Shown here in pieces: positions 34,524 through 42,745 of a stretch of 46,362 nt of DNA (the stretch's first letter is position 1; each line of letters begins with the position of its first letter). The notes under the pieces are model-generated. The model saw only the letters and a list, made by a program, of their open reading frames with translations. It was not told the DNA's origin and searched no databases. The stretch comes from Rhizobium leguminosarum. Its GTDB lineage: Bacteria > Pseudomonadota > Alphaproteobacteria > Rhizobiales > Rhizobiaceae. Position numbers and translations under genes: made by a program. The stretch spans positions 1 through 46,362 of the forward strand of contig NZ_LWBS01000426.1 of assembly GCF_001652265.1 (NCBI RefSeq). The letters run 5' to 3'.

Positions 34524-36044
34524 ATGGTTGATAGTTTCACATGGTCCGGAGTGCTTGCCGATCCTGTCGTCCAGGCCGGGACGCTGGCCGTGGTCGGCGC
34601 AGTGATCACCCGAATAGCGCTTCGGCCCTTTCCAAGCTGGAAGCTCGCCGGCCAGGTGTTCTTCTTCGCGGCGCTCACCGTCCTGCTGCTCTATCATGAC
34701 ATCGTGCCCTACGAAGTCGGACCGGCGCCGGCTTCGACCTTCGAACGCGTCTTCATCGCCCTTGCCAAGGTGGTCTGGTGGATCAATGCCGCCTGGGCGC
34801 TGATCGCGTTCGTCCGCGTCTTCCTGATCTTCGAGCGCCAACCGCGCGAAGGTCGCCTCGTCCAGGATCTGGTCATCGGCTTGATCTATCTCGGCGCGAT
34901 TCTCTCTGTGGTCGCCTATGTCTTCAGCTTCCCTGTCGGCACGCTGATCGCCACGTCGGGCGTCTTTGCCATCATCCTCGGCCTTGCGCTGCAAAGCACC
35001 TTAAGCGACGTCTTTTCCGGCATCGCGCTCAACCTCGGCCGTCCCTATACGATCGGCGACTGGATCGTGCTGAATGACGGCGTCGAGGGTCGGGTCGTCG
35101 AAACCAACTGGCGCTCCACCCATCTGTTGAACGGCTCGAACGACCTCGTCATCCTGCCCAACAGCTTTCTGGCCAAGATCGGGCTGACCAATCTCAGCAG
35201 CCCCGACCGCAGTCACGGCGCCTCACTGACGGTCCGGGTGGTGCCGACGATTGGGCCGTCGGCGATCATCGAGGTCATGCGCGCCGTGCTTTTGAGCAGC
35301 GACTCGATCCTGGCTGAGCCGAAACCCGGCGTGCAGATCAAATCGCTGACATCAGATGCAGTGGAGTTGGAGCTCTCCTTCCGCGTCAGGGATATCGGCC
35401 AGACGGGACCGGCGAAGAACGAGATATTCGATCTCATCTACCGCCATATTAAAGCTGCCGGCCTCACCTTGGCACGACCGCTCGACGCCGCCGGCCCACC
35501 GCCCGACCAGTTGCAGTCGGAGGAGGTGATGAAGCCGCATCGGCCGACGCCGCTCAAGCTTCTCGACGCCATCCCGCTGTTTTCCTCGCTGACCGAAGAC
35601 GAGAAGGAAACGCTCGCAGCCTCGATGACCCGGCGGACCTTCAAGAAGGATTCCATCCTCATCGAGCAGGGCGACACGGTCGCATCGCTGATGATCGTGC
35701 GCAGCGGCGCCCTTGTCGCCACACGGCGAGAAGGTCACAAGGAAATCGAACTCGGCCGGCTGGCGCCGGGCGATTATTTCGGCGAAAGCGGGCTGCTGAT
35801 TGGCGTCGGCGAAGCGGCGAGCCTGCAGGCGCTGACCTTCGTCGTCGTCTACGAGATTGCCCAGGCAAGCCTGATGCCACTGCTGCACGACCGGCCCGGC
35901 ATCGCCGAAGAGCTTGCCGCCACCCTCTCACACCGTATCGAGACCGGCCAGCATTCCTTCGCGGCCGAAGGCGCCACGTTGCACGGCGGCTCGGTAACCT
36001 CGCTGGTGACGCGTATCCGCCACCTGTTCAAAGTGCCGCAATAG
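34524..36044 (+). CDS. MscS-type channel with cyclic-nucleotide-binding domain
   Basis: A 506-aa inner-membrane protein. Four hydrophobic helices lie in residues 15-160; the pore-lining helix and beta domain are recognisable (L-G-L-A-L-Q-S-T-L-S-D-V-F-S-G-I-A, then GDWIVLNDGVEGRV). Residues ~345-480 are a Crp/cNMP-type domain (phosphate-binding-like GDYFGESGLL). Such channels open by tension and may be modulated by cAMP or another nucleotide. Start at 34524 has a weak ribosome binding site. No partner gene is adjacent. Confidence 0.85.
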   Translation: MVDSFTWSGVLADPVVQAGTLAVVGAVITRIALRPFPSWKLAGQVFFFAALTVLLLYHDIVPYEVGPAPASTFERVFIALAKVVWWINAAWALIAFVRVFLIFERQPREGRLVQDLVIGLIYLGAILSVVAYVFSFPVGTLIATSGVFAIILGLALQSTLSDVFSGIALNLGRPYTIGDWIVLNDGVEGRVVETNWRSTHLLNGSNDLVILPNSFLAKIGLTNLSSPDRSHGASLTVRVVPTIGPSAIIEVMRAVLLSSDSILAEPKPGVQIKSLTSDAVELELSFRVRDIGQTGPAKNEIFDLIYRHIKAAGLTLARPLDAAGPPPDQLQSEEVMKPHRPTPLKLLDAIPLFSSLTEDEKETLAASMTRRTFKKDSILIEQGDTVASLMIVRSGALVATRREGHKEIELGRLAPGDYFGESGLLIGVGEAASLQALTFVVVYEIAQASLMPLLHDRPGIAEELAATLSHRIETGQHSFAAEGATLHGGSVTSLVTRIRHLFKVPQ

Positions 36045-36061
36045 CTGTCCCAGATAAAAAA

Positions 36062-36115
36062 TTAGAGCATAATGTCGTCCGAAAACCGCTTCACACTTTT
36101 CGGCATCATGCTCGA
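36062..36115. repeat. Rhizobial intergenic palindromic repeat
   Basis: Imperfect palindrome: GAGCAT (36065-36070) with ATGCTC (36108-36113), and CCGAAAA (36079-36085) with TTTTCGG (36097-36103). The same short mosaic element is, from memory, very abundant between genes in Rhizobium and relatives. It lies between convergent genes. Confidence 0.7.
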
Positions 36116-36117
36116 AG

Positions 36118-36342
36118 CTATTTTCCCTGAAACCTCTGCCGCGCCGCGCGCGCCACGCTCTCGGCGAGGATCAGCAGACAGCCGAAGAAAAGCAGAGCAG
36201 CGCCGAGAAGCGCGTCGACCTGGGCGAATTTCACCAGAACGCCGACGATGGCGATCAGCAGCAGTGCCGCCAGCGCCAGCGCGCCGTCGTCGATGAACAT
36301 GCCGAAGAATTCCTTCGAGGCGAGCTTAAGAATATTCATCAT
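36118..36342 (-). CDS. Small two-helix membrane protein
   Basis: 74 residues with two hydrophobic segments (about 20-38 and 45-62) and a basic C-terminus. The start overlaps the stop of the upstream membrane gene (ATGA), so the two are translated together. Function unknown; probably a subunit of, or helper for, the FTR1-like protein. Confidence 0.7.
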   Translation of the reverse strand: MMNILKLASKEFFGMFIDDGALALAALLLIAIVGVLVKFAQVDALLGAALLFFGCLLILAESVARAARQRFQGK

Positions 36343-37091
36343 GCGGCCACCTCGGCGTGAACGCTGAAATAGTGGCGCAGCATCCGGACTGCCGCGAAGG
36401 AAAAGACGGCGAGCACCGCAAGGATGGCCAGAAGCGAAAGATCGGCGCCCGGCCAGTCGGCGCCGACACCCTCGCCGACCCAGAATATGCCGAAGGCGCT
36501 GAGCAGCAGCCCGACGACGAATTTGAGGCTGTTCTCCGGAACCGCCGAAAGCGGTTTGTGTGCGAAGATGCCGATGATCAGCACCAGCAGGCAGGCCGCG
36601 GCTGCTCCAAGGCTGGCATAGCCGATCATGCCATGTCCGGCTCCGGTGGCGATGACGATAAACACCACTTCGATCCCCTCGAGAAGCACCGCCTTGAAGG
36701 CCGCGGTGCCCGCCAGGAAATCGGCACGGCGCTCGGCGGATTGGCGCCGCAGGCTGTCGGTCTCGGCTGCGAAGGCCTTCTCCTCGTCGTGCAGCGCGAT
36801 GAAACCCGACGCCCGCAGGATCGCCTTGCGCAACCAGCGCAGGCCGAAGAGAATGAGCAGCGTTCCGATGACGAACTGCATCAGCTCGATCGGAATGAGG
36901 CCGAGCAGCGGGCCGAGCGCCAGCACGAGAAGCGCGAGAAGGGCGAGCGCAAGACCGGTGCCGATGAAGGCCGGACGCCAGCTCTGCGTAACGCCGACGG
37001 CGAGAATTATGGTGAAGGCTTCAACGACCTCGACGAAGGAGCCGAGAAATGCGGCCGTGACCGTCGAGGCGATCGTTGTCAGAGTTGTCAT
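36339..37091 (-). CDS. FTR1-like (COG4280-type) membrane protein
   Basis: A 250-aa protein with about seven hydrophobic helices. Two related acidic motifs, F-V-E-V-V-E (19-24, Glu21 and Glu24) and L-L-E-G-I-E (136-141, Glu138 and Glu141), resemble the Glu-x-x-Glu motifs of FTR1 iron permeases and suggest an internal duplication and cation transport. The Arg of the classical REGLE motif is absent. Metal specificity is unknown. Confidence 0.65.
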   Translation of the reverse strand: MTTLTTIASTVTAAFLGSFVEVVEAFTIILAVGVTQSWRPAFIGTGLALALLALLVLALGPLLGLIPIELMQFVIGTLLILFGLRWLRKAILRASGFIALHDEEKAFAAETDSLRRQSAERRADFLAGTAAFKAVLLEGIEVVFIVIATGAGHGMIGYASLGAAAACLLVLIIGIFAHKPLSAVPENSLKFVVGLLLSAFGIFWVGEGVGADWPGADLSLLAILAVLAVFSFAAVRMLRHYFSVHAEVAA

Positions 37092-37148
37092 GGCTCTTGT
37101 CCATTATGCCGGCGGAGATCACGTGTCGGGCTGAACTGCTGTCTTTTC

Positions 37149-37877
37149 TTACCGTTTTTCGGCTTCTGCAACATCATCTGGTGCGCGGCTCGGAACGAAT
37201 CGCTTCGAAATCAGCCAGCAGCCGAGCGCCCAGAGCGCGCCGGCGCACCATCCAGCCAAGACGTCAGTGGGGTAATGGACACCGAGATAAATCCGACTCA
37301 AACCGATGATGACGGCGAGGAAGACGCCGGCGCCCATGACGAAAATCCGCGTCGACCGGTAACGCTGCGTTCGCGCCAGCAGCGCCCCCAGCGTCAGATA
37401 GGTCACCGCCGAGACCATCGCATGTCCGCTTGGAAAGCTGAGATCGCTCACCTCGACCAGATGCGGCACGATATCGGGGCGTGGCCGCGCAACGAGGATC
37501 TTCAAGAGCGTGCTCGCCAGCCAGCCGGTCAGCACCGAGGAAAAGACGAAGATCGCGATCGGCCAGCGCCGGTCGAGCAGAAGATAGACCGTGACGAGAA
37601 CCGTCATCAGCGAGAGAACGGTGATACCGCCGAGGCTGGTGATATCGTCGACGGCATGCGTCAGCCAGCCAGGCCCGATCGGCACGGCAAGTTCGCCCGG
37701 CCGCCTCAGAGCCAGCAGGATTGCCTCGTCGAAGCGGAATGTCTCGCCCTCCAGGACTTCGCTGGTCAATCGCTGCAGCACGAACAGCCCGCCGGCGATC
37801 GATGCCAGCATGATCAATGTCAGCGGCTCATATGCGTTGAGCCTCGCCAAGAATCCCCGTCGTTGAACCTCACTCAT
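37149..37877 (-). CDS. PAP2-family membrane phosphatase
   Basis: A 242-aa six-helix protein with all three PAP2 motifs: K126...R131-P-R-P134, P149-S-G-H152 and S194-R...H201...D205. Acts on lipid phosphates such as phosphatidate or undecaprenyl diphosphate. Single gene; the conserved catalytic residues indicate activity. ATG at 37877 gives a typical short cytoplasmic N-terminus. Confidence 0.9.
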   Translation of the reverse strand: MSEVQRRGFLARLNAYEPLTLIMLASIAGGLFVLQRLTSEVLEGETFRFDEAILLALRRPGELAVPIGPGWLTHAVDDITSLGGITVLSLMTVLVTVYLLLDRRWPIAIFVFSSVLTGWLASTLLKILVARPRPDIVPHLVEVSDLSFPSGHAMVSAVTYLTLGALLARTQRYRSTRIFVMGAGVFLAVIIGLSRIYLGVHYPTDVLAGWCAGALWALGCWLISKRFVPSRAPDDVAEAEKR

Positions 37878-38054
37878 GCCTACCGTAGAACTCCCTTCAC
37901 ATCATGTCGGTCCTCGCCAGATTGGCAATGCGAAGTCAGGATTCAAGGCCTTGCGGCAATCAAGGACGTTCCCGAGAGGAGTTTATGGGTTGTCGAGGCC
38001 GCCGTCTGTGGTTCATCAACGTCCCCGGCGAGATTGTCAGCCACTCCCATCAGT

Positions 38055-38426
38055 TCACAGTCCCAACGCCTTGTTGATGGCCGCGATCAGTGCAGCTCCG
38101 GAAAATTGCTTCTGCAGATATGCAACGCATCCAACCTTTTCCGCTTCCGCTTTCACGGAGCCGGTTTCCAGTGCCGTGATGAAAATCACCGGAAGGGTTG
38201 TCCCCTCGGCCTTCAGCCTGCGTTGCAGATCGATGCCGGACATGCCACCGAGGTCGATATCAAGGACAAGGCAGTCTATCGCCGTTTTGGGATCGCGAGC
38301 GAGAAAGGCCTCGGCGGATGCATACTCCACGGCCAGAAAGCCATAGGCGTTGAGCAGCCGCCCGAGGCTGCGCCGTAGGCTTGCGTCATCATCGACGACA
38401 GCGACCGTGCGGCGAAGGTTCTCCAC
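38055..38426 (-). CDS. Single-domain response regulator
   Basis: 123 residues comprising only a receiver domain: acidic pocket V-V-D-D-D (10-14), phosphoacceptor Asp56 (VLDIDLGGMSG), Thr (FITA) near 84 and a Lys near 106. No output domain, so it works through protein contacts, as in FixJ-related phosphorelays. It lies about 100 bases downstream of the kinase/LuxR pair, same strand, and may be part of that pathway. Confidence 0.85.
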   Translation of the reverse strand: MENLRRTVAVVDDDASLRRSLGRLLNAYGFLAVEYASAEAFLARDPKTAIDCLVLDIDLGGMSGIDLQRRLKAEGTTLPVIFITALETGSVKAEAEKVGCVAYLQKQFSGAALIAAINKALGL

Positions 38427-38527
38427 CTCATGCCCCCTCTTTCGAACCTATGAGAGACTAACGGTTGCCGGTCAAACTAGGCCGCTTGGAGGTCGATTGA
38501 TATTGTCCTAAAGGGAAGGACATCGGA

Positions 38528-39160
38528 TCACCCCACCGGCGATGCCCTATCCTGGCCGATGAGACCGACATTCGCGGCGATCGACACCGCCTCGGCCAGC
38601 GAGCGCACGGCAAGCTTTTCCATGACCTGATGGCGATGCACCTTCACCGTCCGCTCCGAGATGCCGAGTGCATAAGCGATCTGCTTGTTGAGACGGCCGC
38701 GAATGAGGAGTTGGAACACTTCGGCCTCACGCGGACTGAGGCCCGCCACCAGCGCCCGCTGGGCTTGAAGGCGGTCGTGGCCGGCCCGCTGTCTTTCGTA
38801 TTGAATGAGCGCGCGATCGATCGCCTCCATCAATGACGCCGTGGAAGAAGTCTTTTCCAAAAAATCCTTGGCACCCGCCTTCATCGCCTCGACGCTTGCC
38901 TTTATGTCTCCTTCCCCCGTGAGGAACACGACCGGCAAGTGCGGTGCCAGCTCGCAGAGCCGCCGTTGGATCTGCAGGCCGGACTGGCCGGGCATCTGGA
39001 GATCGAGGAGAACGCAGCCCGGCTCGCAAGCGGAAAAGCGGGCGAGAAAGTGATCTCCGGATTCGTAGGCTTCGACCTTGAGGCCATGTGCGGAAAGCAG
39101 CCTTGCGGTTGCCATACGGTAGGATTTGTCGTCATCGACGATATGAATGACAGGTTTCAT
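38528..39160 (-). CDS. FixJ/NarL-type response regulator
   Basis: A 210-aa regulator: receiver domain (Asp53 in LLDLQMPG) and C-terminal LuxR-type helix-turn-helix (about 142-200, with L-S-P-R-E-A-E-V-F and S-E-R-T-V-K-V-H). The ATG overlaps the kinase stop (ATGA), so the two genes are coupled and are cognate partners. The frame extends upstream to 39631 but that part is the kinase gene in another frame. Confidence 0.9.
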   Translation of the reverse strand: MKPVIHIVDDDKSYRMATARLLSAHGLKVEAYESGDHFLARFSACEPGCVLLDLQMPGQSGLQIQRRLCELAPHLPVVFLTGEGDIKASVEAMKAGAKDFLEKTSSTASLMEAIDRALIQYERQRAGHDRLQAQRALVAGLSPREAEVFQLLIRGRLNKQIAYALGISERTVKVHRHQVMEKLAVRSLAEAVSIAANVGLIGQDRASPVG

Positions 39161-41064
39161 CTTGATCGTTCCTGCCCGTGGGCGAGTGGCAGGACCATGC
39201 GAAAGACTGCCCCGCCTTCGGGGCGGTTGTCGGCGCAGATAGTGCCGCCATAGGTCTCGACAATGGCGCGGGCTATGGAGAGCCCGAGGCCCGTGCCCGT
39301 CTGCTTGGTGGTGTAGAACGGTTCGAAGATGCGGATCAGTCGCTCCTCGGGAATGCCGTCTCCCGTGTCGGAAACCCGCAATTCCGCCTTCTCGTTCGCC
39401 AGTCCCGTTGCAAAAGTGAGCGTTCTCCCCGCCGGCACGGCCTCCAGCATGGCATCCATCGCGTTCGTCGCCAGATTGAGGATGACCTGCTGCACATGAA
39501 TTTTGTCGGCACGCACCCGCAACTCGCTGGGCAACTGGTTCGATTTCAGCTTGATTCCGCGTCGTTCCGCCTCGCCGTGAATGATATGGATTGCGCTCGA
39601 CGTGACGTCGTTCAGGTCGAACTCCTGCCAATCGATCTCGCTTCTTTTCTTGAGCAATCCTCTCATTCGGCTGATGATATCGCCTGCGCGCTGATCGTCC
39701 TCCTGGATGTCGAGAAGAATCTGCTGGATCAGCTCGCGATCGGGGCTCTCGCTTCGAAGCAGCACTGACGCTGCCTCGGCATTGTTTCGAATGGCCGATA
39801 GGGGCTGGTTCAGTTCGTGAGCGATCGACGAGGACAATGCGCCGGCTGTCGCGGACTGGTTGAGATGGATGGCTTCGAGCAAGTGCAAACGCGAGCTGCG
39901 CTCGGCGTCGCGGCGGCGCCTCCGCTCAAGCAGGAGCACCGAGATGATGCTGGCCTGCGCCAGCACGAGGCCGCTCCCCGCCACCAACACGACCCAGTGT
40001 TCCTCCCAGAGGCTCCTCTCCTTGTGCATCTGGATCGTGCCCGGCGGCAGATCCTCTTCGGCAAGCCCCCAGCGCTGGAGTTGCCGGGCATCGACGATAT
40101 ATGTCTGAGGCGCTTCGAGATCCGACACCGGCTTGCCGGCGATCGCATCGATGACGAGGTCGCCGACGGTTCGGCCGAGAGCTTCGAACGTCACGGTATT
40201 GCCGCCGACGACGCCATGGTCGATGTAGGTCTGGTAGGGTCCGTAAACAGGCGCGCTGGCGGTTGCTGCGATCTGCCCGATCGCGTCGCGCGGAATGAAG
40301 TTGCGCCCTGCCCGATCCTTGAAGACCGTCAATGCCAGGATGATGCTGTCGGGCGGCACGCGGGATGCCCGATCGACGAACTCGTCGATCGTCAGATCTT
40401 CCAGATAGGTCGTCTCGTAGGACTTCGAGAACTGCTCGAGAGCCGCGCGGGCCGTCGTCAGCCAGCCGCGGTCGAAGTCGGACGAACCGCCGACAATGTA
40501 GAGGTGGCGCGCATCGGGCTGCAGGCTGCGGGCCATCTCGGCCGTCTTCAGAATGTCGAATGTCGTGAAGGCTCCGATCACGTCATCCGGCAAGCTGATC
40601 TTCTCGGCGGTGGCTGTGCCGAAACCGGCAGCGACGATCTTTGCGCCAGGCGCGATCGTGCCGCGGTTCGCGGTTACGAAGCTCGCCGATTCCTTGCCGA
40701 GGGCCACGACAACGTCCGGGCGGCGCGCCGCGTATTTCTCGCCGAGATATCGTGCCATGCGCGCGACATGGTCGCCTTCCGGAAACCGCGAGAGATCCAG
40801 GAACTCCGAAAACAGGTCGATCCTGCCGTTTGTCGCTTCCAGCAAACGGCTCCGCAGCGCCTCCCCGGCAGCAGTCGTGGCCGCGATCCTCTCATCATAG
40901 GGATAAAGAACGAGAACGCGGGGAACCCGGTCGATGATGGCAATCGAGTTGTCGGAGGCTGCCGCATGGCGACCGGACACACTTATGGCGACAACCGCCA
41001 ACAAAAAGGCAGTGCAGCATAATCGACCTGACCATTCGCCCAAGCCCATCCGCTTTCCCCCCAA
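39157..41064 (-). CDS. Sensor histidine kinase with periplasmic ABC-binding-protein-like domain
   Basis: A 635-aa kinase: signal/anchor near residues 13-30, periplasmic domain 40-345 resembling the ABC substrate-binding (TauA/LuxP-like, COG2984-type) fold, membrane helix about 356-379, then HisKA with His416 (SIAHELNQP) and HATPase with N-box (NLATNAMDA) and G-boxes (DTGDGIPEE, GTGLGLS). The ligand is unknown; a small molecule bound in the periplasm is likely. Start at 41064 or, equally possible, the ATG at codon 6. Upstream gap to the divergent sulfatase remnant is 284 bases. Confidence 0.85.
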   Translation of the reverse strand: MGGKRMGLGEWSGRLCCTAFLLAVVAISVSGRHAAASDNSIAIIDRVPRVLVLYPYDERIAATTAAGEALRSRLLEATNGRIDLFSEFLDLSRFPEGDHVARMARYLGEKYAARRPDVVVALGKESASFVTANRGTIAPGAKIVAAGFGTATAEKISLPDDVIGAFTTFDILKTAEMARSLQPDARHLYIVGGSSDFDRGWLTTARAALEQFSKSYETTYLEDLTIDEFVDRASRVPPDSIILALTVFKDRAGRNFIPRDAIGQIAATASAPVYGPYQTYIDHGVVGGNTVTFEALGRTVGDLVIDAIAGKPVSDLEAPQTYIVDARQLQRWGLAEEDLPPGTIQMHKERSLWEEHWVVLVAGSGLVLAQASIISVLLLERRRRRDAERSSRLHLLEAIHLNQSATAGALSSSIAHELNQPLSAIRNNAEAASVLLRSESPDRELIQQILLDIQEDDQRAGDIISRMRGLLKKRSEIDWQEFDLNDVTSSAIHIIHGEAERRGIKLKSNQLPSELRVRADKIHVQQVILNLATNAMDAMLEAVPAGRTLTFATGLANEKAELRVSDTGDGIPEERLIRIFEPFYTTKQTGTGLGLSIARAIVETYGGTICADNRPEGGAVFRMVLPLAHGQERSR

Positions 41065-41348
41065 AGCCGGGCGACAATAACAGCTTCTCGCTGCGGCGTC
41101 ATCTGCGCATCACTACTTTCGATTGCTTATTGTGAGAGGGATTCCCCAAAGTACAATATCGGGCGAAGACCGTATTCGCTAAGGTCCAGCGCGCCGGGGC
41201 AGAGATGCCGTCGGCTTCGCAAGCCCCGCGGAGGCAACTCCGGCAGGATCGTCATTTCAAAGCAGCCCAGTTGAGCTGACGCAGGCGATCGCGGACCTTT
41301 CCCGCGAACAACACCGTCATCAACCGGACTCCAACGGAGGGATTTGAC

Positions 41349-41633
41349 ATGAACGGCAGAATCCTTGTCCGCTGCATCGGAGCCTTGGCTTCATCCACCA
41401 TTCTCTGGTGTGCGGCCTCGCCCCTGCAAGCGCAGGACTCCCAACGAAAGCCCAACATCCTGTTCATCGTGTCGGACGATACCGGCTACGGCGATCTCGG
41501 CCCCTATGGCGGCGGTGAAGGTCGCGGGATGCCGACCCCAAACATCGACAAGCTCGCCGACGAAGGCATGACCTTCTTTTCCTTCGGCCTGGATCCAACC
41601 AGAGCCGCCGTCTTCCAAACGTGGTTCATCTGA
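41349..41633 (+). pseudogene. Truncated arylsulfatase
   Basis: Signal peptide (cleavage near L-Q-A-Q) followed by the sulfatase metal site N-I-L-F-I-V-S-D-D-T-G-Y-G-D-L-G and the following N-I-D-K-L-A-D-E-G segment. The usual Cys/Ser-x-Pro-x-Arg catalytic formylglycine motif is mutated away (only D-P-T-R-A-A remains), and the frame stops at 94 residues instead of ~500. Not functional as a sulfatase. Confidence 0.8.
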
Positions 41634-41663
41634 CTTTCGTACCAGCAATTTGGAGGACATCCG

Positions 41664-42674
41664 ATGTTCGCGATTCAAGATTTCATCAAGTCGGCCCGCG
41701 GCGGAACGTTGGCTGTTACTGCGGCTCTTCTCTTTGCTGCTTCCGCGTACGCTCAAAGCGATCCGCTGCCCTCATGGAACGACACGGCCTCGAAGGCAGC
41801 CATCGTTTCTTTCGTCGATAAGGTAACCGGGCAAGGATCACCCGAATTCGTTCCGGAACCGGAACGCATCGCCGTATTCGACAATGACGGCACCCTGTGG
41901 GTCGAGCATCCCATGTACGTCCAATTGGCCTTCGCTTTGGACCGCGTGAAGACGCTTGCTCCGCAGCATCCGGAATGGAAGGAGACGCAGCCATTCAAGG
42001 CGGTGCTTGACGGCGACATGAAGACGCTCGCGGCGTCGGGCGAAAAGGGCCTCCTGGAGCTCATCATGACCACGCATGCGGGGATGACCAGCAGCGATTT
42101 CCAGAAGGTCGTTAGCGATTGGCTGGCTTCCGCGCGAGACCCTAAATTCAAGCGCCCATACACCGAACTCGTCTATCAGCCGATGGTCGAGCTTCTCGCC
42201 TATCTCCGCGCCAACGGTTTCAAGACCTTCATCGTTTCAGGCGGCGGCATCGAGTTCATGCGGCCATGGGCGGAAAAAGTCTATGGCGTCCCGCCCGAGC
42301 AGGTTATCGGCTCGTCGATCAAGACCGAATTCAGGATGCAGGACGACACGCCGACCCTCTATCGCCTCCCCGAAGTCAACTTCATCGACGACAAGGCCGG
42401 TAAACCCGTCGGGATCAACCAGCAGATCGGCCGGCGGCCGATTGCCGCCTTCGGTAATTCCGACGGAGATCTCCAAATGCTGCAATGGACGACCATGGCG
42501 GGCGCACCTGCCAGGCTCGGCGTCCTGATCCATCACACCGATGCGGACCGTGAATACGCCTACGACCGCGATACCGAATTCGGCCGCCTCGACAAGGCGC
42601 TGGATGCCGCCTCCATCACCGGCTGGACCGTCGTCGATATGAAGGCCGACTGGAAACAAGTGTTCAAGGATTAG
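41664..42674 (+). CDS. Secreted HAD-superfamily phosphatase
   Basis: A 336-aa protein with a cleavable signal peptide (ending S-A-Y-A-Q). HAD motif I is D73-N-D75-G-T-L; motif II Ser lies in F-I-V-S-G-G-G and motif IV in F-G-N-S-D-G-D. It is thus a periplasmic HAD phosphatase. TTGGAGG lies about six bases before the ATG. It follows the sulfatase remnant by 30 bases; together they resemble an ester-hydrolysing envelope cluster. Confidence 0.85.
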   Translation: MFAIQDFIKSARGGTLAVTAALLFAASAYAQSDPLPSWNDTASKAAIVSFVDKVTGQGSPEFVPEPERIAVFDNDGTLWVEHPMYVQLAFALDRVKTLAPQHPEWKETQPFKAVLDGDMKTLAASGEKGLLELIMTTHAGMTSSDFQKVVSDWLASARDPKFKRPYTELVYQPMVELLAYLRANGFKTFIVSGGGIEFMRPWAEKVYGVPPEQVIGSSIKTEFRMQDDTPTLYRLPEVNFIDDKAGKPVGINQQIGRRPIAAFGNSDGDLQMLQWTTMAGAPARLGVLIHHTDADREYAYDRDTEFGRLDKALDAASITGWTVVDMKADWKQVFKD

Positions 42675-42745
42675 GAATGCGCCTCACGCCAGAAGTTTGA
42701 ACAATGGCGGCCCCGACTTCTAAAACGTCAATAGGGAGCGATTGA

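Noticed and set aside
36357..38378. 673-aa plus-strand open frame
   Set aside because: Runs antisense through the FTR1-like, PAP2 and receiver genes; composition is typical of a codon shadow (Asp/Gln/Arg-rich).
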